Source: Dysidea avara (Eukaryota; Porifera; Demospongiae; Dictyoceratida; Dysideidae). Taken from it: DNA of 64,000 nt. The stretch covers positions 27,175,555-27,239,554 of the forward strand of contig NC_089276.1 of assembly GCF_963678975.1 (NCBI RefSeq), given 5' to 3'. Below the pieces are notes generated by a model. The model made no database searches. It had not been told where the DNA came from and saw only the letters and a list, made by a program, of their open reading frames with translations. Each line of letters begins with the position of its first letter. Positions within the stretch are counted from its first letter, which is position 1. Shown here one piece after another: positions 36,090-47,960 of this stretch. Both the position numbers and the translations under genes were made by a program.

Positions 36090-37372
36090 ATGTTATTTGA
36101 GGGAGATAGCTTTATGGAGCCAGGGACATTCCAGGATGAGATGGCTCAATCTTCTGCTGCACACACCCACGGCCAGTTGCCTGTACAACAGTCTCCAGTA
36201 CTTCAGGTGAACCAACTTCAAGCTGAGGTTTCTACAGTACATGACATCACTGAATCATGTCACGTTCAAAAGTGTAGGCAGTTATACATACCTGTGGATG
36301 CAAGTTAATTGGTGAAGCCTAATTCCAGCCCATGCAGTAGTCTGTTTCCTTTAGAGGAGTACAACCAAACGAGAGCTCAAGCTAGCTTCCTGACACATGA
36401 AGAATTTGAATGGGATTTAACAAGTCTTCTGTGCTGATTCAGGACAGTATCGGCATAGATGGTCAAAAATACATTTTTTGCATATGTCAAGACTAATGAT
36501 GAAGTAAGTATTGGTAGTAACTTTAATGTTCACTTGTGTAGATTTGGGGCACTTGTTCGTCATTGGACTATGCATTTCAAGGCTAAGCATTCTTATTTCA
36601 AGCAGCTCTCTCACTCAGTGGGAAACTTTGTGAATATCACTCACTCTCTGGCCATTGAGACATCAACTTCTCCAGTGCTACTTTAATTTGGATACAGAAG
36701 AAATTCCAGAAAAGGAGAGTTTCTTGGAAGTTGGTTCAGGTATGGTGAAATCTAAATGGAATCAGTGTTATCCCTCAATTTCAAAACTCTGAGGCTATCC
36801 TAATAAGAGAGATGAGGGTTCTCTAATGGTATCATCAGCAATGCCAAAGTGTTCTGCTTCGCAGAGTATAGGCTTACAAGTAACAGGTTTTGGAGACCTT
36901 GTACAAAGTGCATGCATATATACATGAGTGTGTGTGTATGCGTGAGTAGGTGTGTGTGTCTGCACGTGTGTGTATGTGTGTGCGTGCATGCGAGTGTGTG
37001 TGTTTTGTGAGCATGCAAGTTCAGTAGTGAATAGAGTGTGTATTATTATTGTTGTACATATAGGGTCAGTAGTATCCACTTTTTAATGAGCAGTTTGATT
37101 TGACAACATTTAGTGGACCCTCTAATCATGATTTAACAATATCTACTGTGTACCGGTATGTTTTACATTTTTGTGATTACAAAAGTCTCAAGTATTTTCC
37201 TTTTATAGATGTAAATGGGCAAAATTCACACGGAAGAACACAAGATATCAAGTGGAGTCATCATTGAAGTTGTTCATGATGAACCTGTGGTTGGAATATT
37301 CCATATAGTTTTTTTTTACATAGTCAATGGAGAAAGACTAACATTTTGTGTTGACTAGTACTGTTACCACAC
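36090..37372 (+). pseudogene. Relic of a transposon-associated metazoan protein
   Basis: At 36540-36660 the frame reads FGALVRHWTMHFKAKHSYF and then KQLSHSVGNFVNI. At 37216-37368 it reads GKIHTEEHKISSGVIIEVV, HDEPVVGIF and NGERLTFCVD. Both blocks resemble a recurrent, poorly named protein found in many copies in invertebrate genomes and commonly linked with transposons (recognition from memory of the pattern, no search run). Upstream, 36090-36308 is open but unrecognised. Stops, a frameshift near 36685 and a TG repeat in the middle show that it is broken. Confidence 0.5.
36924..37010. repeat. TG-rich microsatellite
   Basis: Imperfect TG/CG/TGTA runs. The His/Thr-rich minus-strand frames over it are artefacts of the repeat. 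Confidence 0.85.
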
Positions 37373-37379
37373 ATTAAGT

Positions 37380-40300
37380 CTCATTGTTGAGCTTACATAT
37401 TGCATAACCATTCCTTTTCTCAGTTCTAAACTCATTTCCCATTCTAGTTTATTTATACACAATTCAGTACATGTGCACACATCTTGTGTGCCTGAATTAT
37501 CACAATGCATTGTAATTTTGTTGTATGTTCTTTGTGTTCTTGTGTGATTCGTTTTTGTACACTTTTGCTAAACGAACATGGAAATACCCAAGTTTCTTTG
37601 TACTACTATGCATTGTTGTTCAGTAAAAATTGGGTTACAAGATATAGCATCTACAAATGTCATGAAATAGCTATAGTTAACAATATTTTACAAGCACCTT
37701 TATACCTTGATTTGGTTACATTTCATTACTATCCATTAAATATTGAATTGCCTCTTGATACTGAATTGCAACCCTAGCTATTTAGCAGTGCATGTGATTC
37801 AATCTGCGTCATGTTATGCAGTGCCACTAAACTTGTCGATAACCTCTGATACCTCACTATCTGGATGGAGCTTGATGCACTGAAGTGTCAAGTTAATATA
37901 CATTAAACAAAAGTTGCTTAAAATCCTAGGAATAGCTAGATGTTTGAGGCTTTTTTTTTATGTTTGAGATTGGCATATCTCAATCAAGCTACAGTCTATA
38001 AAAATTCCTCTACCTCAGGCTGGCATCCAATTTTAGTAAACCTATGTGATATACGGAAACTTCCTGTGCGAAAGTCAGCCCTTACTTGTTTTTTGTTAGT
38101 CACACCTTTCCTTGTATGGCTTTAATTGCATAACCGTGTGCTATAAAATAATTTCATTGCACATGTGCATGGCTACTGAACTCGATAGTTCCATCTATGA
38201 TAGCTCTTTTCAGTGTCTCACTGCAACTATGCCATACTCTGGACTGCGTACGACAGAGAACTATGCCCAATTTCAACAGATGCTTTTACAACATTTATTT
38301 CACTGGTGTTTCATTCAGCTTGTCATATGTGATGGAGACTGAAATGTGAAAATACAATCTGTTCTTTTTTATCATGATAGCTACAAATGAAATTATGGTT
38401 GTATAGAATTTTTTTGTAGCATTGCACTAGTTGTGTGTTGTAAGCTGTCGATGTTAGTACCACTATAATGCAACTCTCTGCATCCATGCAGGTGCCAGCT
38501 AAGGATGCTGATTATTTTGTTAAGCACTATTTTCAAGTCAGTTACTGCTGGATCACTTTTAAAGACTGCAAAATTATAAACATATTTTGGCAAACCATTA
38601 TTTATCCAAACCCCCAGCATGCATATAGTTGAACAACCCAATAGCTCTTTGCGAGCATCGTTGATCATCTGTTTGAATCACAATAAATAATGTTATTGGA
38701 ATGTTAATTTTAAAATAATGTTAATGTAAATGTAATAATGTCGATGTTATTATAATAATAATGTTAATAATGATAATGTCAAATAATAATGTTAATGTTA
38801 TTGTAATGTTAAATCAGGCGTTCTTCGTGGTCATTGTGCTGCTCTTGAATGAACTTGTGTGTAGCCCATATACGCCTGTAAAGTTAAAAAGCATCCGCAG
38901 ACTGCGTGTGATTCCTGTAGTTTATTTACTCACATGCTGGCACAGGCAATGCCAAGGAACACTAAGGCCACTAACAACTTTTTGCTTCTAGTGCATACCT
39001 CTGGTTGACCTGTATTTATAAAGATGTGGTATTTATTAATCACCACCTACACATAAACAACTTGTAAGAAAAATTATGGATGCACAACTTGTGACCTCTC
39101 AAACCACCTCATTTAGCTACAAACATTGTTGCTGTTTATACAGATGTGTCAATTATAAATTAAAAAAACAAAACTTCTGCTTGTTGATTGGCCAGAACCA
39201 GTTGCAAAATATATACTACACAGTGAAGCCCCAAAGATTTATATGATGTGCATGGCCTCAAAGGTGAGGTCATGAAGTACATCTTTGTGCATGGCATTAA
39301 GTTTAGTTCACTGGCATTCAGCTGCCATGCAATGTTTAACAAGAACCATATAGTCAGTCACATATGTAGGATGCAAACATAGGTTTTATATACAATTTAA
39401 AGTATGTAACAATTATTGTGAAATATACGTCATAGATAGATTAATGTATTGCAAATGATGACTGACTCATTAATTAATGTAAACAGACAAACAAATAATT
39501 AAGCAAATATTTTGTGATGTGAGTTAATTTTACCAACAGATGGTAGCTAAAATGATCATGATGGAAAGGTTATTTCAACCACTTAGTTAGAGGTTGAAGA
39601 GAGTAGCTATAGGGCATCTGGGTAATATGACTATATCTATACAAAGATAAATAAACAAGTACATCCTTGGGTCATTGCTACCACAAAATTGGTCGTTTGA
39701 ATCAACCCAAAACTTTGGGTCGCGTTCATACCCATACAGTGTAGCCCAGCCAATTGCATACATGCACCCCTGCTACATTCTACGTATGTATTAGCTATGT
39801 GCAATATGAGGGTATATAGCAGAGAATCATAACCATGTAAAATAACAAAAATAAACATATGGCAAACTCACTTTCAGGGGTACTGGTCATGATGGGCATA
39901 GCGGCACCTATCATGTATATAAGAAAAACTGATTCAATGAGCAATGCCGGGCAACTATGCAGCTGAACTAACCTGTCAAGAAAGTAATAGAGACTAGAGT
40001 CTGTACTAGAGTGTACATTATCTAAGATCGCGAAGTCACCATATAGAGAGTTCAGCTAACAACAAGTCACCCAATATGAGACTATAATGAGAGTTTAACT
40101 ACAATCAAGTCACCCTGTAGAGAGTATAGCTACAAACAAATCACGTCCACCCAGCTCTTGTCTTCCTCCTTTCTGCAGTAAAGAAAAAGAGCAGACCACA
40201 GGATGGCTTTGGGGATACAAATACAAAAAGAAACGGTATCTATACAAAAAGCACCAAACTCAACAGAATTGTCATTGTTAAAATGTTTGCCATTAATCTA
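37380..40300. other. Gene-free stretch
   Basis: No supportable gene. An AT-rich low-complexity block of AATGTTAAT units lies at 38690-38815. A 36-bp exon-like piece on the minus strand (39868-39904, between TGATAG and GTGAGT) is too short to name. Confidence 0.4.
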
Positions 40301-40309
40301 CCATTCTAC

Positions 40310-40404
40310 CATCACAGCTATTTCTTGGCTGCCACCTTTTATTTCACATGTTTTCCACCCTGGCCTTGTGGGGCCGCACCCCTTTTCACAGCTTGGCTGT
40401 TTTT
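40310..40404. repeat. Right-end fragment of the AGCCAAGCT family
   Basis: ATTTCTTGGCTGCCACCTTTT through CCTTTTCACAGCTTGGCTGT matches the right half of 16761-16993. Confidence 0.6.
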
Positions 40405-40459
40405 GTGTAGATTATGTTACATACAGGTACATTACAGTTTGTATGTTGTCAAATTCTGT

Positions 40460-41520
40460 GTATTTCAAATGCTACTGAAAAAAACCCAAAAATTGTTCCA
40501 ACTGGAAGCTACTAAAGGAGGTGGGGAACTCAAGTAGTCCCTAGATGATGTTGTCCATCCCAGGCTCCAATCAACCAGCAGTTATTGAATCATACAATCC
40601 TTCACATTCCCCTGTGATGCCAATTGCAATTTTGGTAGGATAAAATGACAATGTATGACCTGTATTGTAGTTTCCACTTCAGAGTTAAGATCAGACCCAT
40701 CAGTATAATATAGTCACAGTTAGTTCTATGTACTGTAATCACAGACACAGGATACTGATATTATTACAAGGTCCAATATTTGTCAAGCAGCTAAATAGCT
40801 CACAGCATGAATACGAAATCTGCAAATCACAAATGATTTCTCCATAATTCTACACATCTCTTTGATTAAAGTTACAAAAATTTAAGGTTTAGGCAAATCC
40901 TGCTTACTCGAAAATATAAGAAATTCAGTGTGCCTGTAGAAATTTTTGTAAACTTTGATTTACAAATCTCACAATAATTTGGACCACACACATACAGTAT
41001 AAGACTGTCATCTGCTTCACATGCTTTTATTTGTTTGTGAGGTCCCCTAGGGAAATTACAAGCTAACACCAAGCACCAAAATAATTTTGCATGTATTTAT
41101 TGAGGTTTGTACTTTTCTTATATAGAGCTACATGTGAGAAGTGATGTGGGTTGTAGTTTAATTCATTAATCTACCTCCATGATAACTAATTATAACTATA
41201 GACTAGTTTTATGAACCACTAGATACAATATTCAAATTTCGTTGGCTACTTATAGCTTTCTCAATTCTGTAGATAACATCTCAATAGCTTTATCCCTGTC
41301 TCTGGGGCAACACAAGATGCGGCAATTGCGTACCTGAACCATGGGCATTTAACTGGATAGCAAGGTGTAATGGGCTTGTTTCTGCTAATTAATATTACAT
41401 TTTGCATGTCACAAACATCTGTGAAGGTACAATGAGCTGCATGTGGTCTAATTAAGTTAGGCATTGAAACACAGGGTGTCATGGACCTTTGGGCTACTAG
41501 ACCCTGTGTTTCGATGTCTA
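40460..41520. repeat. Dispersed repeat family B
   Basis: Blocks CCAAAAATTGTTCCAACTGG, GATGTTGTCCATCCCA, TTTGTGAGGTCCCCTAGGGA and AGCTACATGTGAGAAGTGAT occur in this order here and again near 47270, 53340, 58500 (partly inverted), 60720 and 63730. No coding capacity recognised. Confidence 0.7.
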
Positions 41521-41848
41521 ACTATCATTTAAATTATATCTCCATGGAATGATGCCTTAAAGGGTTTACTCCTAGTTTACTGGGATTGTGTGATAGCTAC
41601 ACAGTCCAGCAAGGTGTTTTAATTATCACATCTGACACAAAACTAAGTGTTGATTACAACAACAACAGCACATACAACAAATAACAGCATCAGCAAATTT
41701 TATGAGCTATTCTTAGTACAATATGGTACTTTGCATCGGAGGATCAAAGTACCGTATTTAAGAGTGCTTTATTAGTAATAGAGTATAGAAAGGGTACTTA
41801 TGACCAATAAAGAACAGTTATGTAGTAGATACAGTACTGCACAAAAAC

Positions 41849-41965
41849 AGCCAAGCTATGAAAAATGGTTCGGCCTTTAAAGCCTGGGTGTGAAATCAAA
41901 GGTGGCGGCCAAGAAATGACTGCCTGATATTAATAACTTTTAATAATGCACAAAGCCATTATTAA
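41849..41965. repeat. Left-end fragment of the AGCCAAGCT family
   Basis: AACAGCCAAGCTATGAAAAA, then AAAGGTGGCGGCCAAGAAAT, as in the left half of 16761-16993. Confidence 0.6.
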
Positions 41966-42179
41966 AATTTAATACACAGCATAATTCATATATATACAAA
42001 TACTGCCTCATGTGAAGGATAGACTAGCACTCTAAAGACCATAGCGTTGTACACGTGCTCTAGAAATTTAATTCAGTGTCATATAGACTAAGCTGGAAAT
42101 GTCCCAACCTAATCTCGTAGGCCAGGTCCTTGAAACTCTCAATGCTTGGTATAAGCACCTGTGCCTTATACTAAAATTA

Positions 42180-42420
42180 AGGCTTAAGATTGTGGATTTG
42201 GATTTATTCCGTCAATGTTTTGGTGTTGGAACTAATTTTACCTATGCTCAGACTAAATCAGACCACAGCCCCAATACTGAATAGCATTGGAGTCATTTGT
42301 AGATTTGTGGTCCATTTCCTCTTGTTAAAGGGACTTTTTTGAATTAGTTGTTTCAATACTGACCAAAGACGGAGTTTGTATAGGTAGTATTGGAACACTA
42401 TTTTTGCTGTGTTAGCATCA
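42180..42420 (-). repeat. Dispersed repeat shared with 11680-11900 (inverted)
   Basis: Reverse-complement counterpart of the block after the LINE relic, sharing AGTTGTTTCAATACTGACC and GGTGTTGGAACTA. Confidence 0.65.
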
Positions 42421-43000
42421 ACATCATTGCTTAATTTAGTTTATTGCTAAATTTTCTTGTTATACGGTACTTTGGTATTGATTGAGTACTTTTCAGACCA
42501 TGGTCATGTGATTATTGGTGGTAAAAATGTGGAACATTTGGGAAGTCATTTACTACATGACATACTTTAATTTCACCAAACAACCCTTACTGTAATTATT
42601 CACTGACAGGTGATTATATGTAGCTATAGTTTAGTATTGGTAGCTAATGATTACTCATCTCTACTAATACTCATTTTGTTTTTTTTTTAGTATTATTGGG
42701 AGATGCGCACACGCAGTCCCCCACTAACAAAAATTATGCACCTGAGTCTCCCACATTTGGGGAGATCACAGATTTCAGCCAGGCAGGGTGCAATGCACTG
42801 GCCTCAACCTGAGGGAACCACCTTCTTGATCATGGTACCCCATGTGCCAGGTATGTTATCCTCCATTAACAGGTCCCTTCTTATATACCTTCATGTGTGA
42901 CATTTGATTGTGGGTTTCAGTTATGGCATCATATGTATGTATACATATATGTTATTCATTGCATTAAAAGTATAATGTGGGACAAGTACATAAGAAATTT

Positions 43001-44457
43001 GGAATTTTCAACTAGAGTAGGGACCATAGCACATTGATAAAAAGTAGCGAAACAAGCTGGAGTAGCACAAGATATGTGACTGGATCTACGAAAACCATTC
43101 TTATCACCCAAGACAGGAAGTTTGATTTTTTCACACAAACACAAAGCTTAAAGAATGCACTATCAAGTTTCACTGCCACAGTCGACCAGAGTGAAGTGGT
43201 CTGCTTTTGCAGGCTGCTTTTTTAGAGCACAGTTACGAGCCGTACGAGTGGTCAGGGGTCTTGATGGAGCCCTGGCCAACCAGGAGATGGCTGTGTGTGG
43301 CTGTACAGCTCCGTGGTGTTGGACAATGACCTGTGCTGTAAATTTCCTTTCATTTTAGCCAGTTCTGAGCCCCGAATGGCCTATAACTTGGCTTAATTCA
43401 TCCCAAACATGTTTCTTTTCAATTTTTGAATACCATCTTGCCTGCCTTCCAGGGCCCCCGCCTCCCACCCTTCTGGAGCTCGCCTGATACAGACAACCTC
43501 GGTTTAAAAACTATCCAAAATGGTGGAAATTTAGCTGTTGACTACTTCTTCACTGGATGATCAGGAAGGTAAGAAATTGTTGCAAAACGTGTGAAAATTT
43601 GGTATGCGTAGCTACCACCATTGGCAAGCTACAGCACACTGAATATTTAAAACCGACGTTTCTCAATACTTTTAAATGGGCGATAAGACCGGTTTTCCAA
43701 GAGACAGTCACATATTAAATCACATTAAAGCAATAAGAAGTGTTGTATCCCTACTGTAATGGAAATGCACAGTAGGGATATAACACTTCTTATTGTTTTA
43801 CTGTGATATAGGGCCCAAATGAACTTAAGTGAATTCGAAGGTTTGTTCGAACAAACAAACATTCGAATGTGGGTTGAACAGTTCGAACTATAGCTACTAA
43901 TTAGATAGTGATACAGTTCAGCTATCCATCTTGCTGTGTTCCATAATGATGTGGGGGAAGCTAGACACATGGTATTTGGCATTTAATTAAGTTATGAGTT
44001 GATGGTTTAGTGGTGGTCACAGGCCATGCCTCTATGAGGTTTTAAGGTTTCTATGTGATGCCAGCCACTTGTCTCAACTATATAGCAGTAGTAAAATGTA
44101 TTTAAAACCTAATAACCACAAGTAAATAACCACAAGTAAATAACCACAAGTATTTTTACTTGTGGTATTCAATTTCAAGTTTTCTCAGTAAAACTGTTGA
44201 GTCAGTACAACTGTATGTGTGTGTTGCAAACTTTTGAGACATGTATTTAACATTTAATATGCTGTGATTTATAATTTGTAAATAGGAAACAGCTCCATTT
44301 AAAAGTTCGAAAGATTTGTGAACTTTGGTTGATGAATGTTCGAACCCTGACAATCCAAGTTCGTTTGGGCCCTACTGTGATATACCATGCACTATTCCAA
44401 TTTGTTTCAATACTTCTTATCAATGTGTTATGTTCCCTACTCTAGTTGAAAATTTCA
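43001..44457. mobile_element. TIR element with AACTAGAGTAGGGA ends
   Basis: TTTTCAACTAGAGTAGGGACC and, inverted at the right, CCCTACTCTAGTTGAAAATTT, followed inward by GCACATTGATAAAAAGTA and its inverse. TIRs are about 90 bp. Contents: an unidentified GC-richer stretch (43190-43510), a hairpin (43720-43806) and a nested hAT-like MITE. No transposase seen. Confidence 0.8.
43809..44374. mobile_element. hAT-like MITE nested in the TIR element
   Basis: TAGGGCCCAAATGAACTT at the left and AAGTTCGTTTGGGCCCTA at the right are inverted. CTGTGATA is duplicated exactly at both flanks (43801-43808 and 44375-44382), an 8-bp hAT-type target duplication. The interior has several TTCGAA words. Confidence 0.92.
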
Positions 44458-44519
44458 AAAATTTTGTGTACTTGTTTTCTTGTAGAATAAAATTATTATG
44501 ACTGGTGAACCCATGTCAA

Positions 44520-44900
44520 AGGAAAGAAATGGTGCCACGCACCCCAGTGAAGAACGCATTATATGTACTGTGGTATGCCAAAAGGCATGTGGCCGGCTGA
44601 AGCGACAACAAACAGTGAAAAAATCAAGCCCGTAGCCTTGACTGTTATGAAGTTACGCTTTTCTGAAGGCATCAGTCACTTACTCAGTCAGTCAGCCACT
44701 AGAAACTTCCGTTTGATAAAATTTAAAAAAAATCTGTAGCAACTTGTTGAAAACATTTCGCGTCAATCTGAAGGCTTGTTTGGGCTTAGTTTTACCTAAC
44801 CAATACTGCCTCATTGCCATTAGGGAAAAGCAAGGCTGGGTTTTGGGTAATGTTTTCATGGGCCACGCCCAAACCTTGGTCGTCCCTACTATACGGTATG
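44520..44900 (+). repeat. Interspersed repeat family A
   Basis: Colinear with 23636-23930, from GTGGTATGCCAAAAGGCATG through the CAGTCAGTCAGCC block to the GGGTTTTGGGTAAT stretch. Inserted into duplicated segment copy 1. Confidence 0.65.
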
Positions 44901-45307
44901 ATTACACCATACTCTGTCATAGTGTTCACAATCTTTCAGCATCAACAGGTAATTTTCAACTTTAGTGATAATGCTTCTCCCAGAACTCATTTCTGTTCAC
45001 TATTAGCAGTAAAGATATTGTAATACTCTTTGTTTTTATTACTTACATCAATCAAACTATCAGTCCAAATGTGATGATCAAGTTCAGTAGAACTTTGATA
45101 TGTGTACCTGAAGAATTACACACAAATCAGATTCAGTAGATCCTTTCAGCAAACTCAACATATATCAAACTGTTTATATAGTGTATATATAGCAGAAGTG
45201 TTTATACCTTACATGGTATAATCTGTACATGTATTCAGAAACTGTTGAAATCCTCCAAATCACTATACTCTCATGTAACCAACCACTGGTAACTGATGTA
45301 ACCATTA

Positions 45308-45538
45308 CAGTGGAACTTTAGTTATCTGAACCCTTTGGGACCAGGGATGAACAGGTCCAAAAGTCTTAAAAAGTCCATATCTCTGAGACTGTACCTTAAA
45401 ATAGCATAAAGAAAATATTTATATTTCAACTACCCTAATAGAACAGTCATTACTCTAACAGAGCAGTCATTTCTGTGGTTCGGTTAACCAAGAATCTGGA
45501 TATTATTAAGTGGGGTCCAGATAAAAGAGGTTCCACTG
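45308..45538. mobile_element. CAGTGGAAC MITE with TA target and two empty sites
   Basis: Starts CAGTGGAACTTTAG after TA and ends AGGTTCCACTG before TA. The same flanking sequence without the element is seen at about 63012-63024 and, inverted, at 51378-51390 (CCAATTATTTCTTCT). It carries two dispersed-motif copies in tandem (45431-45475). Confidence 0.92.
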
Positions 45539-45768
45539 TATTTCTTCTGTTTACTGGAGACACAGATAGTCACTTGACTGATATGGTAGAGACATTACAA
45601 TGAATGAAATCATCTCCTCATAAGTCATAACTGTTAATGTGATGGCTAGGAAAGTAATAGCTGAAATGTATAAAATAATACAAATACATACCAGATACTA
45701 GTATACCAGATACTAGTATACAATATAGTTAACTACGTAGATACTATACAGATAGGGTGCTACTATTC

Positions 45769-46622
45769 AGTGAACTGGACTATTGGACTGATAAATTTTT
45801 GGTTTTTGTACATTTTATAATTGGATTTATTTATTTATTCATTATTATTACTGGGCAGGCGGTGTTTACTGATTATTCCTGGGGGAAAATTACAGGAGGG
45901 GTAGATTTATGGAGTCTTGCTAGTAAGCACCCGTAGGGCACCTGCAGCCCACTTCTAAACGCTGAAGAAATATGCAAAAACTGTATTTCACTACCATTCA
46001 TTGTGCCACTATATACAGCACTTATTCTTTCCCTGATGTGTAGCTAGTAATGCTGCAGGCAGGGCAGGGAATGTGACAGCAATGTTTAACCAGCTATCAA
46101 CTTGCCTGTAGACAATATCCTTCGAGGTATTTTTAGAGCAAGCTAGAGAAGCAAGCTAGTCTCACTGCCAGACTTCTGTTTAAGTGCAGGGACTTACCAA
46201 TTACAGATTATAAGCATCCATGCTAAAAAAATCTCTAATTGGTAAGCCCCTGCACTGAACTAGAGGTCTGGCCACATGAGACTAACTTGCTCCTCAAGCT
46301 TGCTCTAAGGATACCTTGAAGGATATTGTCTACTGGCACGTTGATCGCTGGTTAAATATTGCTGTCACATTCCCTGCACTGCCTGCAGCATTACTACACA
46401 CCAGGTTTAGGAATAAGTGCAGTATAATGGCATAATGAACAGTAGCAAAATTATTAAGAGACAGTTTTCGCATATTCCACTATTTGTCTTCAGCATTTGC
46501 AGGTGCCCTAAGGGTGTTTACTAGCAAGACTCCATAAATCCAACTATAGAATGTGCAAAAACTAAAAATATGTCAGTCCAGTAGTCCAGCCCAGTAGTCC
46601 AGTCCAGTGTTCCAGTCCAGTA
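45769..46622. mobile_element. Fold-back element with CCAGT-repeat end
   Basis: Arms about 45769-46225 and 46230-46622, with the centre near AATTGGTAAG. The left arm has an extra about 60 bp (45835-45895). The ends carry the CAGTCCAGTAGTCCAG motif, which is expanded into several units at the right end and into a minisatellite in the isolated copy at 30236-30322. Confidence 0.85.
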
Positions 46623-47270
46623 CGTAAATCAAATCATTTGGCCAAATCCATCGCGAGATGATGAACTAGCTGATGTGAGAACGGGAAGCCAGTTGGAAAT
46701 GCTATCCCAAGGAGTGGCTGGAGTGCTTATAACTGTGGGACACATTTCGAAGATCTCCAAAGTCAGCTTGATCTTCATTGCGTGGTGGTACGAGCTGACC
46801 TTCATCTCAAGTTCTAGTTATTCAATGTGCTCGTCTGATCATCTAAAATAATTGGCAAAAATAACTTGGCAAATTGAACGCTGTTCGCCAAAGTTTTTTA
46901 CTATACGGTACGTGCCTGGAGTAGTGGGATTGAATGGGGTAGATCGGCTAAACTTGAAGTGCACTCTCGAATGGTATTAGTGAAAACTTTGGTGAGTGCT
47001 TGGTTAAACTTTCAATACAAAATGTATGCGATCATGTGTGCGTGTCCAACCTCCTCTGACATTACTGGTTGTGTACTCTAGTAAGCTGTTGTTTGCCTTA
47101 TTTGGTAAACCATCCAGCTACTCACAGTCGTCAGCTACACAGTCACCACATTACTACTATTTTCGACATATTCCTGGACTACTACAGTTTCCACCTCTAC
47201 TCTTGAAATTCTGTGAAGTAATAATATTATTAACCACTAGTAGCTAGGTGATAGATTTGATTTTATAAAT
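46623..47270. other. Unassigned, somewhat gene-like stretch
   Basis: On the minus strand, an ATG at about 46800 opens about 50 codons of moderately GC-rich sequence (MKVSSYHHAMKIKLTLE and onward) ending in TGA near 46640. I recognise no domain and see no splice partners. Confidence 0.2.
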
Positions 47271-47960
47271 AGAGTTGCTCTATTAGACTATCTCATGTTT
47301 ACCAAATTTCAAACGTCACTACAGTTTTTAATAACTTGTATACAACACATCTACATGTAACATTTGGGGGTTAGTGCATCTTAACTTTGATTTGCATGTT
47401 TTGGACTTCACATTTATAACCAACTGTTTACTGTATGCAACTACTTTACATGCTTTCATTCGTTTGTGAGGTCCTCTAGGGAACCTTTGCAAAAATTATA
47501 AGCCAATTGAGGCATTCCATGTATACAGGCTGTGCTTGTTGAGGTTTCTACTTTCCTTATATGAAGCTACATGTGAGAAGTGATTGTGGGTTTTAATTAA
47601 TTTCATTAATCTACCTCCATAGCCCCATTGCAGTACAAACATTTTGTGTGTCACAAACATCTGTGAATATGTACAAGAACGAGCTGCAGTCTAAATAAGT
47701 TAGGCATTGAAATACAGGGTTCCATGAAATTTAGGCCCTGCAGTAGCCCCTTTGCTTCACTCAGGTGCCACAACACAGGACCTTTGGGTTACTAACTTCC
47801 ATAGACCCTGTGCTTTGATATCTAACAATTTTATATATCCCCATGAAGCGATGCTTCAAAGGATCTACTGGAACTGTATGGTACATTATTGCACTTTGCA
47901 TGGGAGGATTAAAGTGCTGTATTTTCCATACTGTACCAATTAGCTGTCATACAGCACAGC
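47270..47960. repeat. Dispersed repeat family B (copy 2)
   Basis: Shares GTCACTACAGTTTTTAATAA, GTTTGTGAGGTCCTCTAGGG, GAAGCTACATGTGAGAAGTG and TTAGGCATTGAAATACAGGG with the copy at 40460-41520 and with 53340-54790. Confidence 0.7.

Larger units (their letters stand above)
42690..45760 (+). repeat. Duplicated segment, copy 1 (interrupted)
   Basis: Colinear with 62330-63200 and continuing to 63700: GCAATGCACTGGCCTCAACC, CATTAACAGGTC, TTACTTACATCAATCAA, AGATCCTTTCAGCAAACTC, CAATATAGTTAACTACGTAG. This copy has acquired at least four insertions (43001-44457 with 43809-44374 inside it, 44520-44900, 45308-45538) that the other copy lacks. Confidence 0.8.

Noticed and set aside
36795-37079. His/Thr-rich minus-strand frames
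   Set aside because: Products of the TG-rich microsatellite.
42703-42900. Open frame conserved with 62326-62553 as a gene
   Set aside because: The two copies differ by indels that change frame, so the similarity is that of a duplicated repeat and not of a protein.
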